Shown: piece by piece, positions 1-6,304 of the stretch
Numbering within the stretch: the stretch's first letter is position 1
Layout of the letters: every line of letters begins with the position of its first letter
Assembly: GCA_026388755.1 (NCBI GenBank)
Contig: JAPLJE010000339.1
Location: forward strand, 1 to 6,494
DNA length: 6,494 bases
Direction of reading: 5' to 3'
Source of the DNA: Deltaproteobacteria bacterium
GTDB lineage: Bacteria > Desulfobacterota > Desulfobacteria > Desulfobacterales > Desulfatirhabdiaceae
Made by a program: the position numbers and the translations under genes
Notes under the pieces: generated by a model
Databases searched by the model: none
What the model saw: the letters and a program-made list of their open reading frames with translations, nothing else
What the model was told of the DNA's origin: nothing

Positions 1-581
1 ATAAGCAGGGCATACAGGCCCAGGCTTGTGCAGGTTTCCCGGGAAAGGTTCATTTTTTTTTGGGTGTCGATCTTGGCCCGTCCGGTTTTGATCATGCCAA
101 ACCCTCCCAGATTCAAATACTGCTGGATCCGTTCAGGTGTCAGTTCCACGGCCCTGTTTTCAATGACCCCATCCGGGCCCATTAAGAACCCCCAGATCTG
201 CGTATCGGGATTGGCTTTTTTGGCTGCATCAAAGATTCCGGCAATGACATTATGGCCGCCGGGCGCAGGGCCACCGGAAAAGACGATGCCGATTCGCCGC
301 CGTTTCCGATAACTCTCTAAAAGATTTTCGTCCGTAGCGTCGGCACCTTGAACTGCCTGGACTTTATTGTGAATAATATTTGGAAGCTGTCTTCTGGCAT
401 CAGTGTCGATTTCAAACACAAATCCATCTTTTTCCTGCAGCCGGGTTACGGGCGAAGCAAATACTCCGCACAGGGCGGGTGCCATTTTTCTGTGACTGAC
501 AAGCTCCGGATTGATCTTGCTGGTGATTTTCTGAACATCCGGATTGCTGAGTATAGCTTCAATTCCATTCGGTGCTGGCAT
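1..581 (-). CDS. pfp: PPi-dependent phosphofructokinase, N-terminal part (3' end beyond left edge)
   Basis: Diphosphate-fructose-6-phosphate 1-phosphotransferase, cytosolic. Members reversibly phosphorylate fructose 6-phosphate with pyrophosphate instead of ATP, so the enzyme serves glycolysis and gluconeogenesis. The frame opens at the ATG at 581 and stays open for 193 codons to the window edge. A strong AGGAGGAA Shine-Dalgarno sequence (586-593) lies 4 nt upstream and fixes the start. The key motif is RIGIVFSGGPAPGGHNVIAG at residues 96-115, the phosphate-binding glycine-rich loop in the form typical of long PPi-type PFKs (plant beta-subunit-like), preceded by the ~95-residue N-terminal extension of that group. 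The segment around residues 129-193 (WGFLMGPDGVIENRAVEL, then LGGFGMIKTGR) also fits. The window ends just before the expected GGDD and PKTIDND motifs that would prove phosphoryl-donor choice, so PPi specificity is inferred from subfamily resemblance. The gene is divergent from smc with its own promoter candidate. A nine-A run lies in codons 174-177. Confidence 0.92.
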   Translation of the reverse strand, partial: MPAPNGIEAILSNPDVQKITSKINPELVSHRKMAPALCGVFASPVTRLQEKDGFVFEIDTDARRQLPNIIHNKVQAVQGADATDENLLESYRKRRRIGIVFSGGPAPGGHNVIAGIFDAAKKANPDTQIWGFLMGPDGVIENRAVELTPERIQQYLNLGGFGMIKTGRAKIDTQKKMNLSRETCTSLGLYALL

Positions 582-663
582 GCGGTTCCTCCTCATCGGT
601 CGGGTTTCGGCTCTGGTGTTGACTCCATAAAAAAAGGGCCTTGAAGAATCGGGATATTATTTA

Positions 664-693
664 ACAATAACTGTCCGTGAACCCGGATGTCAA
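664..693 (-). promoter_or_regulatory. Promoter candidate for pfp
   Basis: On the minus strand a perfect -35 TTGACA (plus-strand 688-693) is followed after 18 nt by TATTGT (664-669), which matches the -10 consensus at 4 of 6 positions. It points at pfp and would give a leader of roughly 75 nt. The region downstream of the -10 is AT-rich. Assigned by consensus match and position only. Confidence 0.5.
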
Positions 694-755
694 GATGAAA
701 CCGCCGGAGCCGGCCATGTGCGGACTACTTCGATTTCTCTGGTTTTGTTGAAACA

Positions 756-775
756 TTCTACCATATCTTGTAGAA
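756..775. repeat. Inverted repeat, possible regulator site upstream of smc
   Basis: TTCTAC (756-761) and GTAGAA (770-775) form a perfect 6-bp dyad around an 8-nt spacer. The size and symmetry are those of a dimeric regulator's operator. It lies about 40 bp upstream of the candidate smc -35 and about 65 bp upstream of the pfp -35, so it could serve either gene. No T-run follows, so it is not an intrinsic terminator. A dyad of this size can occur by chance. Confidence 0.3.
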
Positions 776-811
776 GAAAGCCGATGCAACCCCTTTCTAT
801 TGTGTTTATGC

Positions 812-840
812 TTTACAATTCCAACTTTTGATGATAAACT
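812..840 (+). promoter_or_regulatory. Promoter candidate for smc
   Basis: TTTACA (812-817, 5 of 6 against TTGACA), a 17-nt spacer, and TAAACT (835-840, 4 of 6 against TATAAT). Spacing is optimal and it faces smc. The predicted start near 847 would give a 5' leader of about 44 nt containing the smc ribosome binding site. Consensus-based call only. Confidence 0.5.
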
Positions 841-871
841 CATTCTGAAAAAATACAGCATGCCGAAGAGT

Positions 872-896
872 TGAAGGAAAACTTCATCAAATGAAG
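872..896 (+). promoter_or_regulatory. smc ribosome binding site with two competing hairpins
   Basis: The best Shine-Dalgarno match before smc is GAAGGA at 873-878, 12 nt from the ATG, which is long. TGAAG (872-876) can pair with CTTCA (882-886) across a GAAAA loop, covering the Shine-Dalgarno sequence. Alternatively CTTCAT (882-887) pairs perfectly with ATGAAG (891-896) across a CAA loop, placing the start codon in the stem. The two folds share the 882-886 arm and exclude each other. The stems are only 5-6 bp, so a translational role is inference. Confidence 0.35.
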
Positions 897-3800
897 CTTA
901 AAAAGCTGGAATTAACGGGATTCAAATCCTTTCACGAAAAAACCTGCCTCCATTTTCCGCCGGGTGTATCGGCGGTTGTCGGACCGAACGGATGTGGGAA
1001 GAGCAATGTCATGGACGCTCTCAGATGGGTCATGGGAGAACAGAGCGTCCGGCAGCTTCGTGGCAAGGCAATGGAAGACGTTATCTTTTCAGGAACTTCT
1101 GGTATGCCTTCGCTGAACATGGCGGAAGTGTCCCTGACGCTCATCAACGACAATGGTTCGGCTCCGGAATCGCTTCGGGAATTCTCGGAAATTATGCTGA
1201 CCCGGCGGATCTACCGTTCCGGCGAAAGTGTGTACCTGATTAACAAACAGCCCTGCCGGCTGAAGGATATTCACCATGTCTTCATGGGAAGCGGCATGGG
1301 CGCCAAGTCCTATGCCCTGATCCAGCAGGGAAATATCGGCGCCATTACCGAAGCCAGTCCTGAAGAAAGAAGAGGGTATATCGAAGAGGCGGCCGGAACA
1401 ACCCGGTATAAAGCCAGCAAAACAGAAGCGATTCGAAAACTGGAATCTACCCAGCAGAACCTGCTTCGGCTTTCCGATATTCTGTCTGAAGTCAGCCGCC
1501 AGATGAAGACCCTTGAGCGCCAGGTTCAAAAAGCAGAGCGTTACCGAAAATACCAGAAAAAAATCAGGCGCCTGGACATTCGACTCGGGCTTCATTCCCA
1601 TGATGCACTTTCGCTTCAGATTCAGCAGCATCAGATTCTTCTTGCCGAGGCCGGCGACCAGGATGTCTCCTGCCAGTCCCGGTCCGGCCAGCTGGAAGCG
1701 GCAATTGCGGCCATCAAGTTCCGTCATGTTCAAATCCATGAAACCCTGTCCGGCTACCGATCCCGGAAATTCGAGTGCCGACGTCAGATCGACCGGCTTG
1801 AAAATGATCTGGGTCATTTAAAAAAGGACACGCTGCGGCTGACCGCGGAAACCGAAGCGCTCGAAACCTCCCGCTGCGATCTTGAGGAAAAAGCGGCTAA
1901 AATCACCCAGGAAATTTCGGATTTACAAAATCAGGCCGATCGCGTTCAAAAAGACATCGAAGCCTTTTCCGTGACCCTGGATACGGAAAAAACAGCATTT
2001 CAAAACGCACAGGCCCAATTGACAGACCTCAAGAAAGAGCGCGATGCCATCAATGCCCGCCTGATGGACTTGACCGGCCGGGAAGCAAGGCATCAGCATG
2101 TCTTTCAGCACGCTTCCTCGAGCCGGGAAACCCTGAAAAGACGCCTGAAACGCGCCGATGAAGAAGAATACACGGCCAGAAAAGCCCTGCTCGAATCCGA
2201 AAAGACGGACACAGCGGCCAGAAATGCCCAGAAAATTCATAAGGACGAGGTCGCCAGGCTGGCAGCGTGTGTGGATCAGCAGAAACTGCGGCTTCAGGCA
2301 TCGAATCAGGCTCTGGGCCAACAGGTCAAATTGACCCAGAGTCTGGATCTGGAAAAAGCCCGGGCCGGCTCCAACCATGGCGGAGTCCGAGCCATCATGA
2401 AGCAGGCCAACCGGAAATCCGGAGCCGATTCGCCGGAATTATCCGGAATCATTGGTCCGGTTGCCGACATACTGAATCCAGCCCCGTCTTACGAAATAGC
2501 GCTGGAAGCAGCCATGGGCGAATCCCTTCAGTATCTTCTGGCGGTGAATTCGGACGCCGGGCTTCGGGCCATTTCTTTTCTGAAAAACCTGCAGGCCGGA
2601 CGCTGCGGATTCATTCCTCTGGATGAGATCGGGAAACCGCTGGAAACGGTTGCGACACATGCAGACCGGCTGATCTGCCATGTTCATGTCCAGCCCGAGT
2701 ACGCACCTGTTGCAGAGGCGCTGATAGGGCATGTGGTTCTTGCGGAAACCCTTGAAGAAGCGATTCGTATTCAGAGCGATTCAAAATCCGGCCAGACAGC
2801 CGTTACGCTGGATGGCCAGGTGTGCGCTTCCCAGAAAATCCTGATCGGCGGCAGCAGCGAATCCTCCTCGGGAATTCTGGCCAAGAAAAAGGAACTGGCG
2901 GTCCTGGAGCTGGATATCAGCCGGATCGCGCTGGATCATGACGCGGCGCGCAAAACACAGACTGCAATGGAAGCCGATGTCAGGGAACAGGAAGCCCTTC
3001 TTCAGAAAAGCATCGAGCAAAAAAACAACGCGATTCAGGAAGAAGTTCAGGCGGAAAAACACGCCTATAAAGCCGCGGAAATGCTCAAACAGGCCAGGCG
3101 GCGGCTGGAAATGGCGCAACTGGAACAGGAACAGCTCGGCGGCGAAGATATGGATATGGAAACGGAAATCGCCCGGAACCATTCCGCTCTTTCGCAGATC
3201 CGGCAGGAAATTGCAGATGCCCAGGCTGCGGTTTCCCGGACAGCGGAGGCCATTCAGGTGGTTTCCCGGGAAACGGAAGCTGTAAACCAGCGGTGGATGG
3301 AATGCCAGCTTCAACTGACCACCTTGAATGCCCAGGTGGAAAATACCCGAAACACCCTGAGGCGGCTGGTGAATTTTCGTGAGGACGGGCTGCAGCGAAT
3401 CACCCAGATTTCCCATGATATTGACGAAAATCGCCGGAGGATCTCGGCCGGCGTGCTGAAGATCAAGGCCGATGAAAATCGCCTCAAGCAGGATACTGAG
3501 CAGATGCAGGCGATTGAAGCGGAGCTGCATACCCATCAGAATGAGTATGATGCCCTGGAGCGGGAGATTGCAGACAGCAGCGCCACGCTCGGCAGCATTC
3601 ACCAGGAGCGTGAAAAAACGCTTCAGGAGATCCGACTGCTGGAGCTTGAAATTTCCCGAATGACCCTGAAGCAGGATAACATTCAAGAACGCCTGACCGA
3701 AACCTATCATCAATCATTTTCTGAAATCCGCCGGGAAGCGGCAGCCGTTGCCGACACGGATGAACAGCTTTCTCCGGGGGACATGGAAAGCGGGCTCACC

Positions 3801-4523
3801 CGGCTCCGGTCCAAGATCGCCGGAATCGGGGATGTCAATCTTGAAGCCATTTCCGAATATGAAGCCCTGAAGACCCGGTTTGATTTTCTGGAAACCCAGC
3901 GCCAGGACCTGAACAAGGCCATCGACGACCTTCACAAACTGATTCAAAAAATCAACCGGGTCACCCAGGAGCGTTTCATGGAAACCTTTCACGCGGTCAA
4001 TGAAAAAATCCAGGAAATCTTTCCCCGCCTCTTTGAGGGCGGGACCGCCCGGCTGGTTCTGACGGATTCGAACAAACCGCTGGAGACCGGCGTCGAATTC
4101 ATGATTCAGCCGCCCGGAAAAAAGCTGACGCGAATCAGCCTGCTTTCCGGAGGAGAGAAAGCGCTTTCAGCCATCGCCTTTATTTTTTCCATATTTTTAA
4201 TCAAACCCGCCGCGTTCTGTCTGATGGATGAAATTGACGCGCCCCTTGATGAATCGAATGTTTTCAGATTCAATCATCTCCTGAAGCTGATCGGCAAGAA
4301 ATCACAGATCGTCATGATCACCCACAACAAGCACAGCATGTCATTTGCGGATACGCTTCTGGGAATTACCATGGAACAAAAAGGTGTGTCCAAGGTGGTT
4401 TCGGTGAATCTTGAAAACCGGGCAGTAGGGAAACAGGCTGAAACAGACCTTTCTATTCCGGATCCCTGGACCCTGGCTCCTACCGGAGGAAACGGGAAAT
4501 CAGGCGATCAATGCCGGTCATGA
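891..4523 (+). CDS. smc: Chromosome segregation ATPase SMC
   Basis: Structural maintenance of chromosomes protein, the ATPase of the bacterial SMC-ScpAB condensin, which compacts and segregates the nucleoid by ATP-driven DNA loop handling. At 1210 aa it is full length for the family (about 1150-1200). N-terminal head: typical opening LKKLELTGFKSF, Walker A GPNGCGKS at residues 31-38 (Lys37), arginine-finger position R57 in QLRGK, Q-loop at Q145-Q146, then the ERRGYIEEAAGTTRYK helix. A long Gln/Glu/Lys-rich coiled coil follows, then the hinge at about 517-664 (GIIGPVADIL to GGSSESSSGIL), and the returning coil. C-terminal head: DVNLEAISEYEAL near 981, signature LLSGGEKALSA at 1084-1094, Walker B FCLMDEID at 1109-1116, D-loop APLDESN. 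All ATPase motifs are intact. The family usually ends near residue 1174, so the last ~36 residues are a tail. scpA and scpB are not in the window. The 3' end overlaps the convergent aminotransferase by 44 bp. Confidence 0.98.
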   Translation: MKLKKLELTGFKSFHEKTCLHFPPGVSAVVGPNGCGKSNVMDALRWVMGEQSVRQLRGKAMEDVIFSGTSGMPSLNMAEVSLTLINDNGSAPESLREFSEIMLTRRIYRSGESVYLINKQPCRLKDIHHVFMGSGMGAKSYALIQQGNIGAITEASPEERRGYIEEAAGTTRYKASKTEAIRKLESTQQNLLRLSDILSEVSRQMKTLERQVQKAERYRKYQKKIRRLDIRLGLHSHDALSLQIQQHQILLAEAGDQDVSCQSRSGQLEAAIAAIKFRHVQIHETLSGYRSRKFECRRQIDRLENDLGHLKKDTLRLTAETEALETSRCDLEEKAAKITQEISDLQNQADRVQKDIEAFSVTLDTEKTAFQNAQAQLTDLKKERDAINARLMDLTGREARHQHVFQHASSSRETLKRRLKRADEEEYTARKALLESEKTDTAARNAQKIHKDEVARLAACVDQQKLRLQASNQALGQQVKLTQSLDLEKARAGSNHGGVRAIMKQANRKSGADSPELSGIIGPVADILNPAPSYEIALEAAMGESLQYLLAVNSDAGLRAISFLKNLQAGRCGFIPLDEIGKPLETVATHADRLICHVHVQPEYAPVAEALIGHVVLAETLEEAIRIQSDSKSGQTAVTLDGQVCASQKILIGGSSESSSGILAKKKELAVLELDISRIALDHDAARKTQTAMEADVREQEALLQKSIEQKNNAIQEEVQAEKHAYKAAEMLKQARRRLEMAQLEQEQLGGEDMDMETEIARNHSALSQIRQEIADAQAAVSRTAEAIQVVSRETEAVNQRWMECQLQLTTLNAQVENTRNTLRRLVNFREDGLQRITQISHDIDENRRRISAGVLKIKADENRLKQDTEQMQAIEAELHTHQNEYDALEREIADSSATLGSIHQEREKTLQEIRLLELEISRMTLKQDNIQERLTETYHQSFSEIRREAAAVADTDEQLSPGDMESGLTRLRSKIAGIGDVNLEAISEYEALKTRFDFLETQRQDLNKAIDDLHKLIQKINRVTQERFMETFHAVNEKIQEIFPRLFEGGTARLVLTDSNKPLETGVEFMIQPPGKKLTRISLLSGGEKALSAIAFIFSIFLIKPAAFCLMDEIDAPLDESNVFRFNHLLKLIGKKSQIVMITHNKHSMSFADTLLGITMEQKGVSKVVSVNLENRAVGKQAETDLSIPDPWTLAPTGGNGKSGDQCRS

Positions 4524-5628
4524 GCCGATCCGGCCGGGTCAACAGGCTGATGATCAGGCAGCCGTCCTCTTCAAAATCGTAGAAATACCCGGGATGCACC
4601 AGCACATGGTCCAAATCCAGAAGCTCACAGACCATGTCTTCATCGGAAATTCCATTCTGCATGGCAATAACAGCAGTCCATCCGCCTTCCCGCTGAAGCA
4701 TCCGGCCGGTTGTCAATCGATTGCTGGCGGTACGCAAATATTGATAATTGGCTTCAATCCGGGCGATGACCTGATGCTGAAAAAAGTCCCGCTGCGCCAT
4801 CAAGGCCGGAAGCGCCACCTGAACGGGGGTGGATGCCGAAAGGTACGTATCGGAAATCATTTCCAGATTATTACATGCCGACACGCAAAGGGACAGCGGT
4901 CCGCTCAACAGCGGTCCGCTCACCTGTATCCAGCCCAGTTTGAACTGCGGAAGCCCCAGAATCTTGGAAATTCCGGACAGCGTAAAGGTCAAGGCACCGG
5001 AATTTCCGGCTGTGGTTAACGATGCATCGGGGTTTTGAGCCGAAACATAATCCAGAAAAACCTCGTCCACAATCAGGGCAAGATCTTGGTCCCGGCACCA
5101 TCGGGTGAGCTGATCGCGCTCATGGTGCCGGATATATGATCCCGTCGGGTTGTTGGGATTCACCAGAATAATGGCCCGGGTTCGGGATGTGGTCAGCGAT
5201 TTGATCTGCTCCAAAGCTTCCAGATGGATGGCCTCCAGGCTGGCCAGAAAATCAAACAGCGGATAACTGGGCTGCGGGGCCAGAACCGTATCTCCGGGAT
5301 CGCAGAGCAGCTTGAAGATGCAGGCGTAAGACTCGCTGGTGCTGGATGTCAAAAAAACCGTTTCTATATCAACGTCTTTTCCGTGATGCCGGTAATAGTC
5401 CACAACCGCCTGTCTGGCGGGAATCAGGCCCCGGGGATTCGGATGATATTCCAGAATGGATGGATTCGAAATGGCACTGCACACTGCGGCCGCGTCATAA
5501 TCAAAACCGGCTGCGGTCGGGTTTGTCTCGGTAAGGTCCACCAGCTCGACACCGGATTGCTTCAGGGCTTCGATGCTTCGGGTAATGCGATTTATGGACG
5601 GATTCCAGCTCAAGCGGGAAGAGAACAT
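4480..5628 (-). CDS. Class I/II PLP-dependent aminotransferase
   Basis: A 382-aa fold-type I aminotransferase, cytosolic, transferring an amino group from an amino acid to a 2-oxo acid; the substrate cannot be read from the sequence. Cofactor-site residues: TSSTSES at 94-100, Y122 in QPSYPLF, N160 in LVNPNNPTG, D188 and Y194 in IVDEVFLDY, and the Schiff-base Lys K222 in LSGISK. Eight residues after it, where many members have a phosphate-binding Arg, is K230 in FKLGW, as in kynurenine-aminotransferase-type enzymes. The C-terminal segment reads HPGYFYDF...CLIISLL, without the usual substrate-carboxylate Arg. A perfect 15-bp tandem duplication adds a second LSGPL (residues 237-246 region). The Shine-Dalgarno AAGGAT (5638-5643) is 9 nt from the ATG and supports the start. 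The gene lies 15 nt after the toxin gene and is probably cotranscribed with it. Its 3' end overlaps smc. Family certain; specific function unknown. Confidence 0.93.
   Translation of the reverse strand: MFSSRLSWNPSINRITRSIEALKQSGVELVDLTETNPTAAGFDYDAAAVCSAISNPSILEYHPNPRGLIPARQAVVDYYRHHGKDVDIETVFLTSSTSESYACIFKLLCDPGDTVLAPQPSYPLFDFLASLEAIHLEALEQIKSLTTSRTRAIILVNPNNPTGSYIRHHERDQLTRWCRDQDLALIVDEVFLDYVSAQNPDASLTTAGNSGALTFTLSGISKILGLPQFKLGWIQVSGPLLSGPLSLCVSACNNLEMISDTYLSASTPVQVALPALMAQRDFFQHQVIARIEANYQYLRTASNRLTTGRMLQREGGWTAVIAMQNGISDEDMVCELLDLDHVLVHPGYFYDFEEDGCLIISLLTRPDRLMTGIDRLISRFLR
4893..4922. repeat. Perfect 15-bp tandem duplication inside the aminotransferase gene
   Basis: Two exact, adjacent copies of acagcggtccgctca occupy 4893-4907 and 4908-4922. 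Each copy contains the odd-length palindrome AGCGG-T-CCGCT. On the coding (minus) strand the duplication gives LSGPL twice in a row, in frame. It lies just after the PLP-lysine segment, in what is probably a surface loop. This looks like a recent slippage or duplication event. Confidence 0.9.
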
Positions 5629-5637
5629 GCGGTTATC

Positions 5638-5646
5638 ATCCTTTTA
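5638..5646 (-). promoter_or_regulatory. Aminotransferase ribosome binding site touching the toxin stop codon
   Basis: On the minus strand AAGGAT (plus-strand 5638-5643) follows directly after the toxin stop codon TAA (5644-5646) and lies 9 nt from the aminotransferase ATG. This leaves no room for a separate promoter between the genes and argues for a shared transcript and possible translational coupling. A promoter inside the toxin gene is not excluded. Confidence 0.75.
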
Positions 5647-6039
5647 CCATGCGGTTTTCAGGCTTTTCATCTCCCGCAATCTGGTGTCGCAGGTCAGGAG
5701 GAGCGCTTTGTGGTGCAAGGCCGTGGCTGCAATGATCCTGTCGGCGGGATCACCATGGATGAAATCGGTATGATAAGCGGCTTGGTAGGCAATTTCCGGG
5801 ATGATCGGCAACACGTGTAATCTGTTCGCCGCCACGACATCGGCAAGGAAATCCCGTGGTGGCATGGCGGTCTTGATCCTTCCCTTGCTCATGAGCATGG
5901 CGATTTCCCAGAGTGAAATATCGCAGCAGGCAAGGGAGTTTGACTGTCTTCCTTTCTCCAGTTCCGTCAGCGCCTTTTTACTGAGTTGTTCCGGAGCCAG
6001 TGCGTCGAAAATCATAACGCAGGTGTCAAGGAGTATCAT
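5644..6039 (-). CDS. PIN-domain toxin, VapC-like ribonuclease
   Basis: A 131-aa single-domain PIN protein, the size of VapC toxins of type II toxin-antitoxin modules. Family members are Mg2+-dependent ribonucleases that cut tRNA or rRNA when freed from the antitoxin. The acidic residues expected in the active site are all present: D5 in ILLDTC, E45 in ISLWEIAM, D100 (with D97) in GDPADRIIAATA, and D118 in LLTCDTRL. The SLWEIA and DPADR motifs match the PilT-N subgroup commonly paired with Phd/YefM antitoxins. The start at 6039 lies inside the antitoxin frame, giving a 14-nt overlap, and has a good GGGAGG Shine-Dalgarno sequence (6046-6051) 6 nt upstream, as expected for coupled translation. 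Nothing suggests inactivation. RNA target unknown. It lies directly upstream of the aminotransferase gene. Confidence 0.92.
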   Translation of the reverse strand: MILLDTCVMIFDALAPEQLSKKALTELEKGRQSNSLACCDISLWEIAMLMSKGRIKTAMPPRDFLADVVAANRLHVLPIIPEIAYQAAYHTDFIHGDPADRIIAATALHHKALLLTCDTRLREMKSLKTAW

Positions 6040-6265
6040 GCTCTGCCTCCCACACCTCGCCTATTGGCGCGACCACATCCCCCACCCAGCTATCTTTTCT
6101 GCCGGCCTCCAGACGCAGGCGCGCCGCGCTGCTTTCATCCGCTTCCGGAACCAACCGAGCGATGATCTTCCCCCGTGATGTCACCGCCACCTCTTCACCC
6201 GCTTTCACCTTGCCCATATAGACGGGGAGATGGTTTCGCAGCTCCGTGACATTTACTTGAATCAT
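6026..6265 (-). CDS. Phd/YefM-family antitoxin
   Basis: A 79-aa antitoxin of the prevent-host-death family, first gene of the toxin-antitoxin pair. The N-terminal half, MIQVNVTELRNHLPVYMGKV then AGEEVAVTSRGKIIARLVP (residues 1-39), is the family's DNA-binding fold with its Gly-Lys-x-x-Ala-x-Leu-x-Pro ending. The remainder, rich in Glu, Arg and Trp, is the type of flexible tail that occupies the toxin active site. The frame extends upstream to an ATG at 6358, but that extension runs through the promoter and operator. The ATG at 6265, with GGAGGAA 4 nt upstream, gives the standard family start and length. The stop overlaps the toxin start by 14 nt. In related modules the antitoxin, alone or with toxin, represses its own promoter; the inverted repeat just upstream fits this. 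Confidence 0.93.
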   Translation of the reverse strand: MIQVNVTELRNHLPVYMGKVKAGEEVAVTSRGKIIARLVPEADESSAARLRLEAGRKDSWVGDVVAPIGEVWEAEHDTP

Positions 6266-6269
6266 GTGA

Positions 6270-6276
6270 TTCCTCC
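6270..6276 (-). promoter_or_regulatory. Antitoxin ribosome binding site (decides the start)
   Basis: The minus strand reads GGAGGAA here, 4 nt before the ATG at 6265. This near-perfect Shine-Dalgarno sequence selects the 79-aa antitoxin over the 110-codon frame beginning at 6358, which has no comparable site. Confidence 0.85.
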
Positions 6277-6283
6277 GTATTTT

Positions 6284-6304
6284 ATGTACATTTAAACTGT
6301 ACAT
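6284..6304. promoter_or_regulatory. Operator candidate of the toxin-antitoxin operon
   Basis: ATGTACA (6284-6290) and TGTACAT (6298-6304) form a perfect 7-bp inverted repeat around TTTAAAC. Two further pairs (6292/6296, 6293/6295) extend the symmetry about position 6294. Each half contains TGTACA, itself a palindrome. The site lies between the antitoxin ribosome binding site and the -35, covering the -10 or start-site region, where Phd/YefM-type antitoxins are known to bind for autorepression. Binding by this antitoxin is inferred from position and symmetry. Confidence 0.65.

Larger units (their letters stand above)
582..890. other. Divergent intergenic region between pfp and smc
   Basis: These 309 bases separate two divergently transcribed genes. 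They contain one sigma70-like promoter candidate for each gene, the pfp ribosome binding site, the smc leader, and a 6-bp dyad with an 8-nt spacer at 756-775. A smaller ATTGT/ACAAT dyad (799-803 and 815-819) overlaps the smc -35. A 66-codon leftward frame at 661-861 has no recognisable protein character and no good ribosome binding site, so I do not call it a gene. I saw no RNA gene, terminator or mobile-element remnant. Confidence 0.6.

Noticed and set aside
661..861. Leftward 66-codon frame in the pfp-smc intergenic region
   Set aside because: It has no recognisable domain, no convincing ribosome binding site, and overlaps both promoter candidates. The composition looks like random intergenic sequence.
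1089..1817. Long leftward open frame of 242 codons antisense to smc
   Set aside because: It lies entirely within smc, whose protein is unmistakable, and its translation shows no family motif. It is best explained by smc codon bias. The 310-codon antisense frame at 2781-3713 and the 151-codon frame at 1923-2378 are rejected for the same reason.
4513..4570. Possible bidirectional terminator at the smc/aminotransferase junction
   Set aside because: Only short stems are seen, such as GCCGG/CCGGC and CTGAT-G-ATCAG, with no following T-run on either strand.
5224..5820. Rightward 198-codon frame opposite the aminotransferase and toxin genes
   Set aside because: It crosses two well-supported leftward genes and their junction, and its translation has no domain features. 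It is a shadow frame.
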